NCBI RefSeq assembly: GCF_027244095.1
Contig: NC_069661.1
Location: 175,196,501 to 175,260,500, forward strand
Reading direction: 5' to 3'
Length of the DNA stretch: 64,000 nucleotides
DNA from: Hemicordylus capensis
Taxonomy: Eukaryota > Chordata > Lepidosauria > Squamata > Cordylidae
The notes under the pieces were generated by a model. It was not told where the DNA came from and did no database searches. It saw only the letters and a program-made list of their open reading frames with translations. The position numbers and the translations under genes were made by a program. This document shows, in pieces, positions 46,188 through 59,344 of this stretch. Positions within the stretch are counted from its first letter, which is position 1, and the number at the start of each line of letters is the position of its first letter.

Positions 46188-49100
46188 AATCCTGGACAAG
46201 CTTAGTGGCTGTGAAGGAGTTCATCCTCTGATCTGTTATGTACTTGGTGAGGATGGCAACTCCATCCTCCATTAGACTGTCAAAGATGCCAGTCTTCTTT
46301 CTAGAAAGAAAATAGAAAAATGAAAGAGTAACCCACCCTGGTGTGATTCTGAGAAATACAAAGGAGCCACATAGGGTTGGCCCTGGAATATAAATATGAG
46401 GGATCCTGTGCCATCCAAGCCACTGGCCAGCATCTCCTCCCCCTGTTTTATATCTTATCAAGTTGAGTTAACAGTAAGACAACTATGATCATGGAATGTT
46501 GTCCTAGAGATAGCAGCTGATGTGTTTTTTTCTTACAAGCATAGACATTTGTAATGCTTCACACCACAATAGTTGGAGAAAAGCCCAGTCTCCAGGCTTT
46601 TCAGTAAACACATCACACTTTACTTTGCAGCAACTCTGTGTGGTAAATGCCAAATCAGCACTGGCAGATCATGAGGCAGAGGCTTCAGCATGAAGCGCAT
46701 GGGACTTGCATCAAGGGGACAACATTGGCAGATCATGAAGAGGCCATGAGTTCCATTATGCAGTAGACAGAATTTGCATCATGAGGACCAAGAGCCTTCT
46801 GAGTTTCAATTCTGTTTGTGAAATGGGAATTTTCACCTAGTACAAGTGAACACACTCTGCAGCTTTACATATTGTTCTAGTAAGTAAATGGCCAATAATA
46901 ATGGGTCAACATGCCCTAGCTGACTATCCACACCAGAGGCTTTGCAAGGCACTGAGAAAATCTGGGGCTCGGCCCCCTTTAGATAATTAAACTCAATGAT
47001 ACTTCTCCCCCAAGAATAATTAGGTATGTTTTTTAAAATCTCTAATATTACAATAAAGTTTCTATTATTATAATTCAACCATGAAGGCAGAAGCAGCAGA
47101 GAGCTAGGTAAGGCTAGGCATTCTCTCTCCCCCAAGCTCTGTGCAAGTGTCGCCACTGTTGAACTGGAAGAGGTCATGGAGGAGGAAGAGAATTGAGACT
47201 CTGAGCAATGGGCCATCCCATAATGACCCCTCAATCCCCATTCTGAGGATCCTAAACTCCATTTTTCTATATCCCCAGGGTTTCATGGTTTGCTTTGTTT
47301 AGGGAAGCCAGGCCATTCTTGGCATTGCATCTCATCTTCATATCCCAGGGACAATCCTATGTGGCTCTCTTGTCTTCCTCAGAATCACATCTGGTCTCTT
47401 TTTTTTCTGGAAGGAAAACTTGCATCTCAGCAGGGATAAAGCATTTTTTAAAGGAATAAAAAAAATCTGATCAGCAGTAATAAAACACCTAGGCAACACG
47501 ACTATAAGGCAATATTTTCAGTAACCCAAACACAGCATATTTGATCTCTTCTGTCCCTTCAAGGTTTTATGCAGATGATTCATCCTTCCAATTATGCTGA
47601 TATCTTGTTGCTTGGTTTGGCTAAAAAAAGCAGTTGGGGAAGTTAAACCAGATGCTAAATGCTGCTCTCCCAATTTGGTTTAAAAGGGGATCCCTCTTTT
47701 TCCCAGCCTACAAAGCAACTGCATTTGTTTCTATTCTATACCCCCAAAATGGGGGTATTCCTAATGGCAGTGGTGTTGTTTCAGTGCTGACACAATTCTT
47801 AGCTGCCACAGAGGCTCTGCAGGTTCAGTAGCAGCATGGATGTCCTTTAGAATCAGAACAAGTTCAGGCACCCCACTCTTGAATTGGTGGGGTGCTTCAC
47901 AGCATGTAGGCCAATAATAATTATCCTTGAATCCTTTCATGCTTAGAGTTTAAACTTTAGAGTTTGATTTTAATGTTGTTTTAATGTAAACTGCCCTGAG
48001 CCTTTTGGAAGGGCGGTGTAAAAGTTTTAATAATAAATAAATAAAATAAAATAAACCCCACCATAACCAAATTTCTACCCCAAGTCTCATGAAAATGCAC
48101 ACATTCATGCACCTGTACATATACTTATAGTCACTCTCTTAGGCATCAAAGAGGAGAAAGAGAGAGAAACAAAACAAAAGGACAGGGAGGCATATACAAG
48201 CCAAACAATGCAATTATCTCCAAAACATTATATGAAAAGTAATCAGCTTTCATTATTCAGGTTCTATCTGTCTCTTTTCATACATATCACCTGTTCCCTC
48301 ACTAGCAACTGCAAAATAAGCCAACATTGAATTGATGGTGGGATTTTTTTCACCAGCAGCGAGTGAAGCAGAGGAGGCTGCACATTTGGGCAAAGGGGGC
48401 ATTGCCCCCCGCTTGCCAATCCCACATTCTCTCACCAAACATACCATCTCTTCCTCTCTGTCTTTCCCTCTGTGTGTCTGTCTCTCTTGGATGCTTCCCA
48501 GATTACCCACTACACAGTGGTAAAATGCTTCAGCTTGGGCAGATCACATTGAAAACGTAAAGAAAGGATTGAAGCTGTTTGTTGTGCAAAGCCACCAGCA
48601 GGGGGAGCAGCCTTTTTTATCTTGCGCAAAACTCTACAATGGGAAAATACAGCTATTTTTTTTCGACGCACATGCAACATTATAAGGCTGTGACGCATTT
48701 CCGAAGCCAAAAGAAGGCTTCGGAAATGCGAATAGCAACCAGCTGTCAGCTCAGGGACTGCAGTGTCAAAACACAGGTAGTCTGGAAGCACACTTAATGG
48801 ACACATAGTGACACTGTTGTAGTGTCCAATCTGGAAAGTGCCTTGCTTGAATGTTGCTTTTGCTATTTCAGTGCTTGCCAGTAGATGGCATTGGCTCTTG
48901 GTCTTTTTTTTAAAAATCCCTTTGCAAATTCATTTTCTCCCTCTTAGGGTGTTCAGTGGGATCCATTGCCCCCAAATGAAGTAATTACCATACTTTGTCA
49001 CTACCCAAATTGTATATTTAGTGCCTCAGCACCAATCAGGATGCGCCTTTTGGGAACATTTGTTGCAAGGCAGTATATAAATATTTGTATTTTTTTCTTT

Positions 49101-52100
49101 CCCCCACAAGGGTGGGCAGGAGCTAGCCCAGCCCCTAACCAATCAGAAGTCAGAATAGCTTACAGGCACCTATTCTGACCAATAGCCAGCAAACAAGGCC
49201 AACCCAACTATTTGATTTCCCAGAGTCCTTCTAGGCAGCCAGAGTAGACTCTCTGGAGATCTGTATGCAAAATGGGAGCACTCAGCTCACAAGCAAATGG
49301 AGTTCAGAACAGATAGGAGCCCTGTCTATCTTTCTCCAGAGGAAAGCCAGCTCTATACTCCTCACTCAGCACAGGAGGCATCAGATTTCTCCAGCATTTG
49401 CTAGGAGCTCTTTTCTTTTTCTTTTCTTTTAAAAAATGCCACTAACAAATCTTGGCAAAGTTCAGAGATCTAGAGAATGAGGGGGAAACCAAGGAGTGAA
49501 TTTAGCTCTAAATAGCCAGCTGCCAAGTGCTGGTGTCAATTACAGAGATGTTGATTGGGACAAGCAAACAACTGTACAGATGGAGAAAACCATGGGCTAA
49601 TGATTCACTACTTTTAAACTTAGGGTTGGACATGCCTACTATTAGCCCCACCTATGGTTACCCCCGACTCCCTCCCTTCTGCCCCACCCTGGCCCCCAAA
49701 AGCAGCCTCTGTCACTGGAGTGAAGATCAGCTTCATAGCCACTCATAGAGCTTCCTACTATAGGATTTTCTTACCACAGGTGTGCATTGTTCTTTCGTTC
49801 ACTTATTTATTCATAGTATCATATATCAAAGTTGAGAGAACGTTATAAAACATTTCATAGAATACAGGCCCATTAAATTCTAGCCTGTGCAAGCTATATC
49901 AGTAGAACTAAGGTGTACTTACTTACCTATTAAGATTATTACAAAAGAAACAAGTGCCAAGCTGACAATTAAAGTAATGATCAAAGTTACAAAGAACCAG
50001 CTTGGGCATTTCATGCTGCTTTGCATCGCCAAACAGCCATCACTGTCTGAGTTCTCTTCCCAGACTGCTGTAAAACAAAAACAAAAAGATTCTAAGATGA
50101 CACCTCTTATGGCCCATGGAGAATTAATGTGGCAAATCAGCTGTGACTCTGAGAAGAAAATAGCAGAAAATATTCATAATATCTCAACCATAAACCAAAA
50201 ATAACCATGCTAACTTATATTTCACTAGCAATTCTGCAAGAAAGGACTCTTAAAATTCCACCTGCTTAATCAACAGATTGTTATGTAGTTGTTCTTTTTT
50301 ATTATGAATTAGCATGTAGATGGTAAACCTCACAAAGCCCTCTCAGACAGTTTTAAAAGGCTACGTTGAAACACCTGAAACGATGTCTCAGATGTGTTGA
50401 GTTTAGGCAATGTTTTAACTAGTGTATTTGTCAGCCACCATGAGGGTATGTTTGGGTTAAAAGGCGAGCTGGAACTATAATCAATTATATATTTTGTTAG
50501 GGTGGGTGTTAGCAGTGGCATCCTTTGGACCGGACCTCCAGTCCGAGGACTGGTCCTTTGCCAGGGGGCCCTAGTGTGGGTAGCGTTGTTGTGGCCACAC
50601 TGCCATGTGTTGCACCGCCCACACTGAGCAGCCGAGTGTGCAAGACCTGCAGCTGGGGTCCCCACCAACCCACCCTGATCTCTCTCCCATGCGGTGGGAG
50701 GCCATGGCCGATTCAGTGTGGGCTGTGCCTGCCTGCCTTGGTAGCTGCTTCTGCCCTGTCTTCCTTCCCAGGCACGCCAGCAGATGTAGCAGGAATGGCA
50801 AAAAGTTATGCTTCTTTGTGCAAGTGGTTTGCTTATCTTTTTTTGTTCGCACCGCACGGAAAAGGGCAGCCTGCCTGATCTCCCCTAGGCCTGGCAGAGC
50901 TGGGTTAGGCCAGGCAAGAAGCTCTTGGAGCTGCATACACACATGGTGGGGAGCCACAGGTGTTTTCAAGCAGCCTGCCCGAGCCACGCAACACCGGAGA
51001 GGACAAACAGCGAGGCATGGCAGGCAGCCAGTCTGCAGGCAGAGTGGCGAACACTGTGCACACCCTGCCCTGCTGCTGTGTGTACTGAGCAGTGCCTACC
51101 TCCTCCTCTGACCTAGTAATGGAAAGTATGTGATTTCCTTTTTGTGGTTACCAACCCCCACCCTAGGTATATTTATGGAATGGCTTGGCACAGGGTTTTC
51201 ATATCTGGCACGGATATAGGGCAGGGTGGGAGGGCTCTGTATCTCTAATTTGAAGTGGATTGGTCCATCTGTTAATAAATTTTTAATTTTTTAAAAAACA
51301 AAAAGTCCTATAAGTGGCTTGCTTCATGGCAGAAAATTACAAAATCTTCTGGAACTGAAGCCCGCACGCACACACCCCCACACCCCCGCCGTATACCAGT
51401 GGGAAGCTGTGTGAAACCATCAGGCTATGGGTGGGGGCAGATAGGATGCTTATTTTGCAAGGGCCCCCCCAGCAACCCACTAGGTCCAGGCTCCAAAATT
51501 ACCCAGGTGCACCTCTGAGTGTTAGTAATCACAATCAATACTATGAATGAAACTAGAAGGCAATAGGAAGCTAGTACTAAAGCTGGACCACTATTAATAA
51601 TGTGCGTCTCTGATTCAATTTATGTCATGATACTTCCCTAATAAGGTGAGGTTCTTTGGGTTGCTGGCACTGGCCCATTGGCCTACTAGCACCATATCTT
51701 TGATGATTCCCCACCACCAATGGAATAGCTGCCCCTATTATGCTATTAGGGGCATTTTACCTCGGTAAAACATGGGGTAGAAGAACAGGGCTACCCTCTG
51801 CTAGCACAGCTGGGAGCAAAGGGCTCCCGTCACTCCACTCGTGGGTGACCCCAGGCAGCTCGTGTCGTGAAAATAGCGTCATTATGTGCTGGAATGTTGG
51901 AAGGCATCAAAACAACATACTTCTCTTTGGCTGCATTCTGAAATCACAAACTGGACAACGGCCCATTGAAGTCAAAAGAGTTGAAAACAAATGGCTCTGA
52001 ACTGCAGCTCTTTCAAAACTCCAAGCAAACATTGATATGCAAACAATTGCTATAATGAATTTGAAATACAGAAAGCCAAGAATAGCCTGCACGAATTAAC

Positions 52101-53226
52101 TGCACTGAGTGGCACCAAATATATAAGCATAGAAACTACCATGCTGTAAGACAGAGGCAGCAGAATGGACCTTCTTTGAGTATTGTAATAAGAAATGATT
52201 CCAATCACTTTTTGCTTTTATTCTTCCCCTGATTTCCCCCCCATCTAGGCTAGTATCTTGACTGGGTCTGATGGACTCTCCCTTACATCCCACTGCTCCA
52301 CCAACCCCTTTGCCCACCCTCTTCCTCCATTTGCTATGGGATACAAGTAAGCTCCTGCTTGCTACAGCAATGGAAGGAAGGTGGATTCAGGGTCTAGTAA
52401 AGCAATGGGGCAGAAAGTTCAGCACAGCAGTTTAGACACCGGGAGCATTCAGAAACAATGCAGAAGCTTGGTTGAATTTTGGTGTTCCCAGGTTTTTTCG
52501 TCTGAACATGCCTCCAACTTCAACTGAGGTTCAGTCTGGCCCAACAAACCAAACTTTGTAACCAAAGTTTGTAGTTGGCTTGGTTGTTTTAACTGCTTCA
52601 ATTTGCGTTGCATCTAAACTGACCCTAGCAGTTTATTTTCAGCTTGTTGCAAAAGTTCTGCCTCTGCCCACAAAGAGGCCAGTGCAGAGCAGCCAAGAAG
52701 CAACTGAGTAATGCCTCTCCATGGTTTCTCCTCCAGACAAACCATGGGCAAAACCTCCCCAGCAACTACTGACGTCTCCGCTACCATAAGCAGGCTGCAA
52801 CACCAACTCTCCTATACTGTTGTGTGCTGGATGCAGACATTGACCAGGAGTTTCAGGGGGTGGGAGGAAGGACAGGGTGGCTACAGGAGCCAAAAGCAAG
52901 CCACAAGCTGATTTCTGCTTGGGGAGCCATGGGGTAGTGTCCTCATTTCTCTCTAACCTAAGTATTACAAGAAAGCTCTGTGCTGACAAGAAGGCTGTGG
53001 GCTGCTCATCTTTGTATAGCCATGCCACAGCCAGGCTCTGACCAGTTGAAAGCAGCCGAGGATGGGCAGAAAGAGCCACTGTGCCTCATGCAACATTTCT
53101 CTCCCTATGCCAAGCTGGCAGTGGTGAGGGAGAGAGTGACAGGGCAAAGCATTGCCAGGGCTCAGGCAGACTTGGAACTCTGGGATTGTGTCTGGGAGGA
53201 CTAGCCAAAGGGAGGGGCAAAACAAA

Positions 53227-53267
<41 letters not shown>

Positions 53268-56200
53268 AGACCACAGAGTGTATCTCTGCTTGTTTGTTAA
53301 ATTCAAACGTGGTTCCATGTTGCATCTGACAGAGCCCACTTAGTGCCGAAAAGCTATTCAAGTAACAGTTACCAGCCAACATCCAAAACCACCCTCCACT
53401 GACATGGCAGGGTTTTCCATTGTGCTGGGAAGGACACAATGTTTTGCAATCTCTCTTTCCTTCTGCAGCCACCTGTGCCTCTCAAAACGGTGTCCCTGAG
53501 CTTTTGGGGGACCATCAAGGAGATCGTTTAGGAGGTATAGGCAGCTGCAGAGGAAAAGAGAGAGTGCCTCTCTTCCCTCACACAATAGAAAACCTGGCAT
53601 CGGCAGAGGGTCATCCTTTCCAGAGACTTTTACGCACAGCAGGTTTTACCACATGTATACAGGGAGGCTTTGTGGCAAACTCGAATTTGTCCCCAAAGAC
53701 CGACACAAATAGTGGATTTTTTTAACCCCAGATATAAATCGGGTTACACAATAATGCATAGTGAAAAACCCAAATTGTGTGTGAGCGGCTCCCCGATAAC
53801 TCAGAGGGACTTTGGGGTAAATCTAGCTGATATTTGAACGCAGCCCCTCTATTCCAGAGGAGTTACGAGTCAAAGGGCTTCAAAAGCCCCGTGTGAAAAG
53901 CTTCCAGGAGCACTTCCAGACAGCAGGCCTTACTGCAGTTAACTTCGTGGCTTTACTGCAAGTTTGAATCCCCCCCCCCACCAAAGCGATACAAAAAGTG
54001 GATTTTTAAACCCCGGACATAAATCGGACTATGCTCTAATGTGCAATGAAAAACCCAAATTGTGTGTGAGGTGCTCCCTGGTAGCTTGCTGGGACTTTGG
54101 AGTAAATCTGGCTAATATGTGAATGCAAATGCTCCATTCTGGAGGAGGAATGAGCTATAAGCTTCATCTGGAAATGCTCCGGCTTAGGATCTGGCCACCC
54201 TAGGGATCGACCTATCCTTTGGGCAGGGTGACCAGCGCAATTGTCCCCAGCCCCATGCTCACCCAGGCCTCACGGCCAGCCTCAAACACCCATGCATTCC
54301 CTGTCAGCTGCCGCTCCTCATCCTCCCTTCCCACTCTATATCCACCATGCACAGCACTAAGGAGTTCAGTTGCCTCCTTTGTTCTAGTGATGAGAGCAGC
54401 AACCCAACTTCCCAGTGCCACACAAACTGGATCCTAAATGAGCGGCACACATGGGCCCAGATCAGGCATCCAGCTTGCCGAACTTCCCAGCGCCAGGAAA
54501 GCAGTGTTCCCTCTAAGATGTGTGCGTGTGTGCGCGCTCACAAGTTTTTGGATGTCCACTCAGTTAGTTTTAGATCCCGCTCAGCTGAATCAGGAAAGCC
54601 CCATTCTGAATGCCTTGATACTGCCGCCCAGAACAAAACTCATTCCGCATACAGATGAAAAAAATTAGAGAGGACACTGCATGAGAGATGGATACTAAAT
54701 GAGAGATGAGTGCCTCATGTAGGTGAGGGGCCAGGGCAGTGCTGGGGGAGAAGGTATGGGAGAAGCCAAGAGACAGTGGCAGTGTAGATGAGGTGGCACG
54801 AACAAGCAGCTAGAGTGTCACTAATGGTGGGGTTGGAGTGCCCCCATCAAACTGCCAAATCCATTCATGCTGCATTCTTGGAGAATATTGCTTTAAATTG
54901 TAAAGGTGACTCGTTAAACTGAATATTACTTTTTTTAAAATTTTATTCTGAGAAATTGTTCTTCCTCTGTTTTAAAACCTGTTTTGTAAAGGCTTTTAGT
55001 CCTATGCAATAAAACTCTGATGATGATGGTGATGATTTTGAAAAGAGAAAGTTTCTAGCCCATATACTAAAGAAAAGATGCAAGTAGCATTGTATCCAAT
55101 TGCACACTAAGAAGAAGTATAATTATGTAACCTTAAATCTGTTAGGCTACCTGTACTGGCTCTTTTGCAAAGATTTCCCAATGTGGCCCTCGTATGACCT
55201 CATTACAACATTTAATTGGCTTCAGGCCCAAGGCAGGTTTTTGTGCAAAAGTTTGCAAAATTGCTGGCAGAAGAAAAGCTGTGGGTTCTTAGTCAAGCAA
55301 CATGGAGCCTTGACACACAAAACTTTCACATCCTTGAATGTGGTACTTTCTAGGGAAGAAATTCAAAACATTAGTACAAGATTAAATTATCCATCAGAGT
55401 AGAATAAATCTTGTACTTTTTTTTTTGAATGCAGGGATAGTGGGGCCAAGCTAGACAATATGCAGATTGTGTGAGAGACCTGTATGTTTCTTTTTAGCCT
55501 ACGTTATAGTAGGCTTATGAGATCACCCAGCTGTGTGTGTGTATCCCTATCAACTTTCCAATGCTTGGACCAATATGAACCAAATCAGGTACTGTTGTAG
55601 GGACACATAGGGAAACCTCAATGATGTCGTTTGTGATGATGTCAGCCACCCCAGTTCAAGATGGCAGACACATGAACATTTGAGGCACAAGTGAACTAAC
55701 TTGTGGACTGTCTAACCAATTTGAACCAAATTTGGTCAGTTGTAGTGAGTGATATATGGGGACACCTCAATGGCATAGTTTGCAATGATGTCATCCACTC
55801 CAATCCAAGATGGCAGGTGTGTGAATGTTTGAGGCACAATTGGGCTAACTTGTGAACCGCCTAATTGGTTTGAACCAAATTTGCTATAGATGAAGAAACA
55901 CATAGGGATGGCTCAAGGGCATAGTTTGTAATTATGTTATCCACTCCAGTTCAAGATGGCGGATGCATGAATGTTTGAGGTGTAAGTGGGAACCAATTTG
56001 GACCAAATTTGGTACAGTTGTAGGGATAGTTAAAGGAAAGTAGACAGATTAGTTCTTACTAGAAAAACTTGTTTCAAATGTAAACTGCAGTTATGATGGG
56101 GGTTGCTAATCCAGATTGGGACCATGGCAAAGGGAAAGAGTTGGAGCCAACTCCCAGCTGTAGTCCTGACCCAAACCAACCCCTGCAGCTGCTATTTACA

Positions 56201-58060
56201 TTTTAAAAACAAACATGCAGCTTCAGTAACCATCTGCGTATAGTCTAGGCTGGTCCTCTGGTGCAAAGTTCATATCTGTGATGAAGAGAGTAGCATCTAG
56301 TATGGAAAACACTTTTGACATGGACTTCTGCTGCTATCAGTTGCATCTCTTGAATGATATTCTCTTTTTATTTCTTGCTTGCTATAATATAATATGTAAA
56401 CAGCAGTCATAATTATATGTTTATCCATTTGATCAGAAATCAATTAGACCATAATTTGTATTTTACTGGTATCCATCAGCCAAATAGACACATTGTGCAG
56501 AATCCAGGCTAAGTTAATCATGACTAAGCCTCACTGAAATAAATGAGACATGACTAGCCTACCTTCCAGTAATTTCAATGGGGTAGCCACCTAATGGTGC
56601 AGCGGGAAATGACTTGACTAGCAAGCCAGGGCTTGCTGATTGGAATCCTCACTGGTAAGTTTCCCAGGCTATGGGAAACATTTATATAGGGCAGCAGCAA
56701 TATAGGAAGCAGCAATATAGGGAGATGATGAAAGGCATAATCTCACAGTGTGTGGGAGATGGCAATGCTAAACTCCTCCTGTATTCTACCAAAGAAAACC
56801 ACAGGGCTCTGTGGTCGCCAGGAGTTGACAGCAACTCAAAGGCACACTTTACTTTAAATTTCAATGCAGCTTAATCACGACTAGCTTAGTGGGATCCTGC
56901 CTGTCTATTATAAGCCAAGGAGAAGCCATAGGGTTCTATATTTGTTCAAGAATCAAAATGTGGCACATTGCCAAGAAACTATAACTTTGAAAGAGCTTTG
57001 AACACACAGCAAGGGAGTTGGGCATGAGCAGCTAAAAATAATCTTGTTGCCATGTGTACATTAGAGACAAAGATACATGAGAATTAAAATGAGTACAGAG
57101 CAATTTTAAAGAGTTATTTGACAAAGCTACATGGAATGAGATAACTGTTTGGTTTCTCAGGAGCATATCATGTTCAATTAAATCCACCACCAAAGAAATG
57201 CAATCCCCAAAATGGGTGGTATTTACTCCTCCTCTTTGAAATAAAAGCTCACTGCCAAATTGTTAAGATCAGAATAGAAAGATCAGAGGGAATTAGAATC
57301 TTATATTCTAACATGCCAATTATTCTAAACAATCCATTTCGTTCACAGGAAAAAAATACAGCAGCTAAAATCTCCTACAGAAGGGAAAAGATACAGATCA
57401 AAAGCAGCTAATGGGAAAGTACACTGACACTGTTCATAGCTTGAAAAGCAATGATCAGAGAAGCAATTAATTCATTTTTGAAGAGGCATAAATGCAGTTA
57501 CTACCAGTTCAGTTTATTCTCAGATCAATGATATTGTATGAATGAATGCTGCCCAAGAGAGGAACCAGATAAAACAGGAGACACAGATCCTGTTGTGTAA
57601 AGGAGGGACTATAGTAGTTACAGGTATTGTTCTCCCCCACCCCAGACCTTCTGTTTAAATCATTCAGAAAACACATGTATCTACCATATTTACCCAAATA
57701 AAAGACAATTCTAAATTTAAGGTTACCTTCTTAAAAATAGAGGTTATATCTGTGTTTACCAGAAAGGGACTCTGAATTTAAGATTTCAACCCCACCCCCA
57801 CCCCCGCTCCCCGCTGCAATTTCTAACAGCAACAAACTTGGGGAGAAACTAGACTTGGGTTCAGGTAAATATAGTAGTTAAATATGTTGCAAAATGAGTA
57901 GTGTTGTTTTGATATCTTGAAAACCAGTTGGCATACATACTTTGGTAATGAGATCGAGCCACACAAAGTCTTTGTTCATTTAAGTTGTTTAAGGAATCAA
58001 CAGCGTAAAGTTTTCGTTCATCATGGGAGTCATTTCCAAAAGAAGAATTCTCCATCATGC
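45695..58060 (-). CDS. LSMEM1: LSMEM1, leucine-rich single-pass membrane protein 1
   Basis: Three coding exons, 57941-58060 (ATG at 58058), 49927-50067 and 45695-45846, join with phases 1 and 1 into 136 codons. The family protein is about 130 residues with one membrane helix. Recognisable family features are ERKLYAVDSLNNLNEQRLC near the N-terminus, a hydrophobic segment at residues about 63-87 (WFFVTLIITLIVSLALVSF onward), and a charged, probably coiled tail beginning VHTGDKMDEVSKKI and containing SIEDLQKLNDMILQYLNQ. Comparison is with the human protein from memory, which shares KLYVVDS, SLALV and TGNKMDDVS blocks. Its cellular role is poorly known. A splice acceptor just before the ATG implies at least one upstream non-coding exon, not located here. 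Confidence 0.9.
46143..46182. repeat. (CA)n microsatellite
   Basis: About 20 units, intron 2 of LSMEM1. Confidence 0.97.
47930..48056 (+). repeat. L2-like LINE 3' tail
   Basis: GTAAACTGCCCTGAGCCTTT and GAAGGGCGGTGTAAAAGTTT with an AAATA tail; same subfamily as 10970-11261. Confidence 0.7.
48489..48842. mobile_element. MITE related to the 16.4-kb copy
   Basis: Ends ATGCTTCCCAGATTACCC and CCAATCTGGAAAGTGCC, and shares the internal AGCAGGGGGAGCAG block. A short palindrome (CCGAAGCC...GGCTTCGG, about 48700-48725) sits inside it. Intron 2 of LSMEM1. Confidence 0.6.
49927..50067 (-). CDS. LSMEM1: LSMEM1 membrane-segment exon
   Basis: 141 nt, phase 1 to 1, acceptor GTTTTTGTTTTACAG and donor ATAG|GTAAGT. 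It encodes an acidic patch (EENSDSDGC), then the whole transmembrane helix after KCPSW. Confidence 0.9.
50513..51517. mobile_element. 1-kb non-autonomous hAT element
   Basis: CAGTGGCATCC at the left and GGTGCACCTCTG at the right, with flanks GGTGTTAG (50505-50512) and AGTGTTAG (51518-51525), 7 of 8 matching. GC-rich interior with overlapping open frames that resemble no transposase. It lies in intron 1 of LSMEM1, about 445 bp from exon 2. Confidence 0.68.
53230..53264. repeat. (CT)n microsatellite
   Basis: About 17 units, intron 1 of LSMEM1. Confidence 0.97.
53640..54175. repeat. Two direct repeats of ~250 bp
   Basis: Blocks at about 53695-53900 and 53990-54170 share AAAAACCCAAATTGTGTGTG, GGATTTTT, CATAAATCGG and GGGACTTTGG. 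Probably a transposon with internal repeats; the TTCCAGACAG block between them resembles MITE ends. Intron 1 of LSMEM1. Confidence 0.5.
55490..56072. mobile_element. ~145-bp-unit element, fourth copy
   Basis: Both ends are present: AGCCTACGTTATAGTAGGCT and GGAAAGTAGACAGATTAG. Four units, cores near 55578, 55723, 55872 and 56001. Intron 1 of LSMEM1. Confidence 0.72.
56583..56862 (+). repeat. tRNA-headed SINE B, copy 3
   Basis: Plus-strand full copy, from AGCCACCTAATGGTGCAGCG through ACCACAGGGCTCTGTGGTCG to CAAAGGCACACTTTAC. A short internal block (GCAGCAATATAGG) is duplicated. Confidence 0.78.
57941..58060 (-). CDS. LSMEM1: LSMEM1 first coding exon
   Basis: Preceded by acceptor TTCTTGTTTTTTAG, with the ATG only 3 nt inside the exon. 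Encodes 39 residues, MMENSSFGNDSHDERKLYAV onward, and ends in phase 1 at donor AAA|GTATGT. Confidence 0.88.
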
Positions 58061-59344
58061 CTAAAAAACAAGAAAAATAGTTAAGAAACCTAACTCTGAC
58101 GTGTCTTTAATCAAAATATAGGCACTTCCAGGTAATGTGATGGTGGCACACCAAAACAGGAGACAGTAAGTATCTCAGAAAAAGGTGTCATCTGACATAG
58201 GGGCTTTTCATGCTACCTTTGAGGGCCATGTGCTATAGCTGCTGTGCTGATCCTGCTAGAACAATGGTTGATAGAATCCTTATGTGGACCAGAGTATCAA
58301 ACTTGCAAGCACCACCTAACTGGAAGCATCCTAAATCCAAGCTACAAGAAGATCATATCAATTGGACCAAGAAATTGGACCAAGAAATTGGACATGCTGG
58401 TCCTCAAATAAGAACTAAGACTTTGCTTTTTACCTTCAAATAGGAGTCAATTGCCCTTAAAAGTTTTAATCCTGTTGGTCATTAAGCCCCATGCTTAAAA
58501 GACTGTGAAGGATGCACAAGAGAATGAAAACAACCAGAATGAAAGAAAATACTGAGGGAGGGAGGAAAAAGGTCGAATTTTTTTTTAAAACCTTATTTTG
58601 TTGCTGCTCATAAAGGTTTGTTCTGTTTCACCCTTTTGCCCTTTTGGCTTCTCACCAAGGACATTCTGAATAGTGCTAAGGGACACACGTGGTTCAGAGC
58701 TTGCCAACTGTCTTTCCCCTGCATGGGTTTCTGTGTTACTAAACACAAGTTTCCTGAGTCATCCTTTCCTCTCTTCTCAGCATTCACAGAAGCAGGTCCT
58801 TTGTGCTTTTATCCAGAAATGACAAGCTAGACTGTACCTCAACAAGGTACAAGTGCTATTCACTTCTATAGTGAACTGCCACTGCAGTACAAGTCATCTT
58901 TACATATAACTCTGACTAATAGCCATCAATTTTCCTCAGTCTTAGTTTTCATATACTACAGATGAGATGGCAAACCAATGTCTGGACTTTGGCTTGCTAT
59001 CTCCTCTGCAGTTAAGGTCCCCAGTAATTGTATGTTCCCAACCAAAAACAACCCTCTACAACTAGAAAAAAGTAAGGTTTTAGTTTAGTCTGCTCTTTGA
59101 CATCTCATTTTCTGTGTGACGATTCCCCTCCTGAAAGACCATTTGGTCACATGAACTCTTAACGGAAGGTTGAAGGAGTACACCCCAGATGCGTTACCAC
59201 CTTATCTGCTGTTTATGAAAACTTGGTTTAGGAAAAGCACAGCTGTGATTCTTGTTTTATTTATTCTGGGTCTGGTTTTTTGAGAAGAAAACTAGCAAAC
59301 ATGTTTCTAGACTTGTTTGCCAAGTGTAACACAGAATTTGGAGA

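Noticed and set aside
46132-46461. Frames with poly-VC or poly-HT stretches here and at 2128, 22885, 43983 and 53086
   Set aside because: They are translations of GT, CA or CT microsatellites.
50330-51111. Several overlapping frames of 117-175 codons
   Set aside because: They start outside or cross the hAT element ends, occupy both strands and lack conserved motifs.
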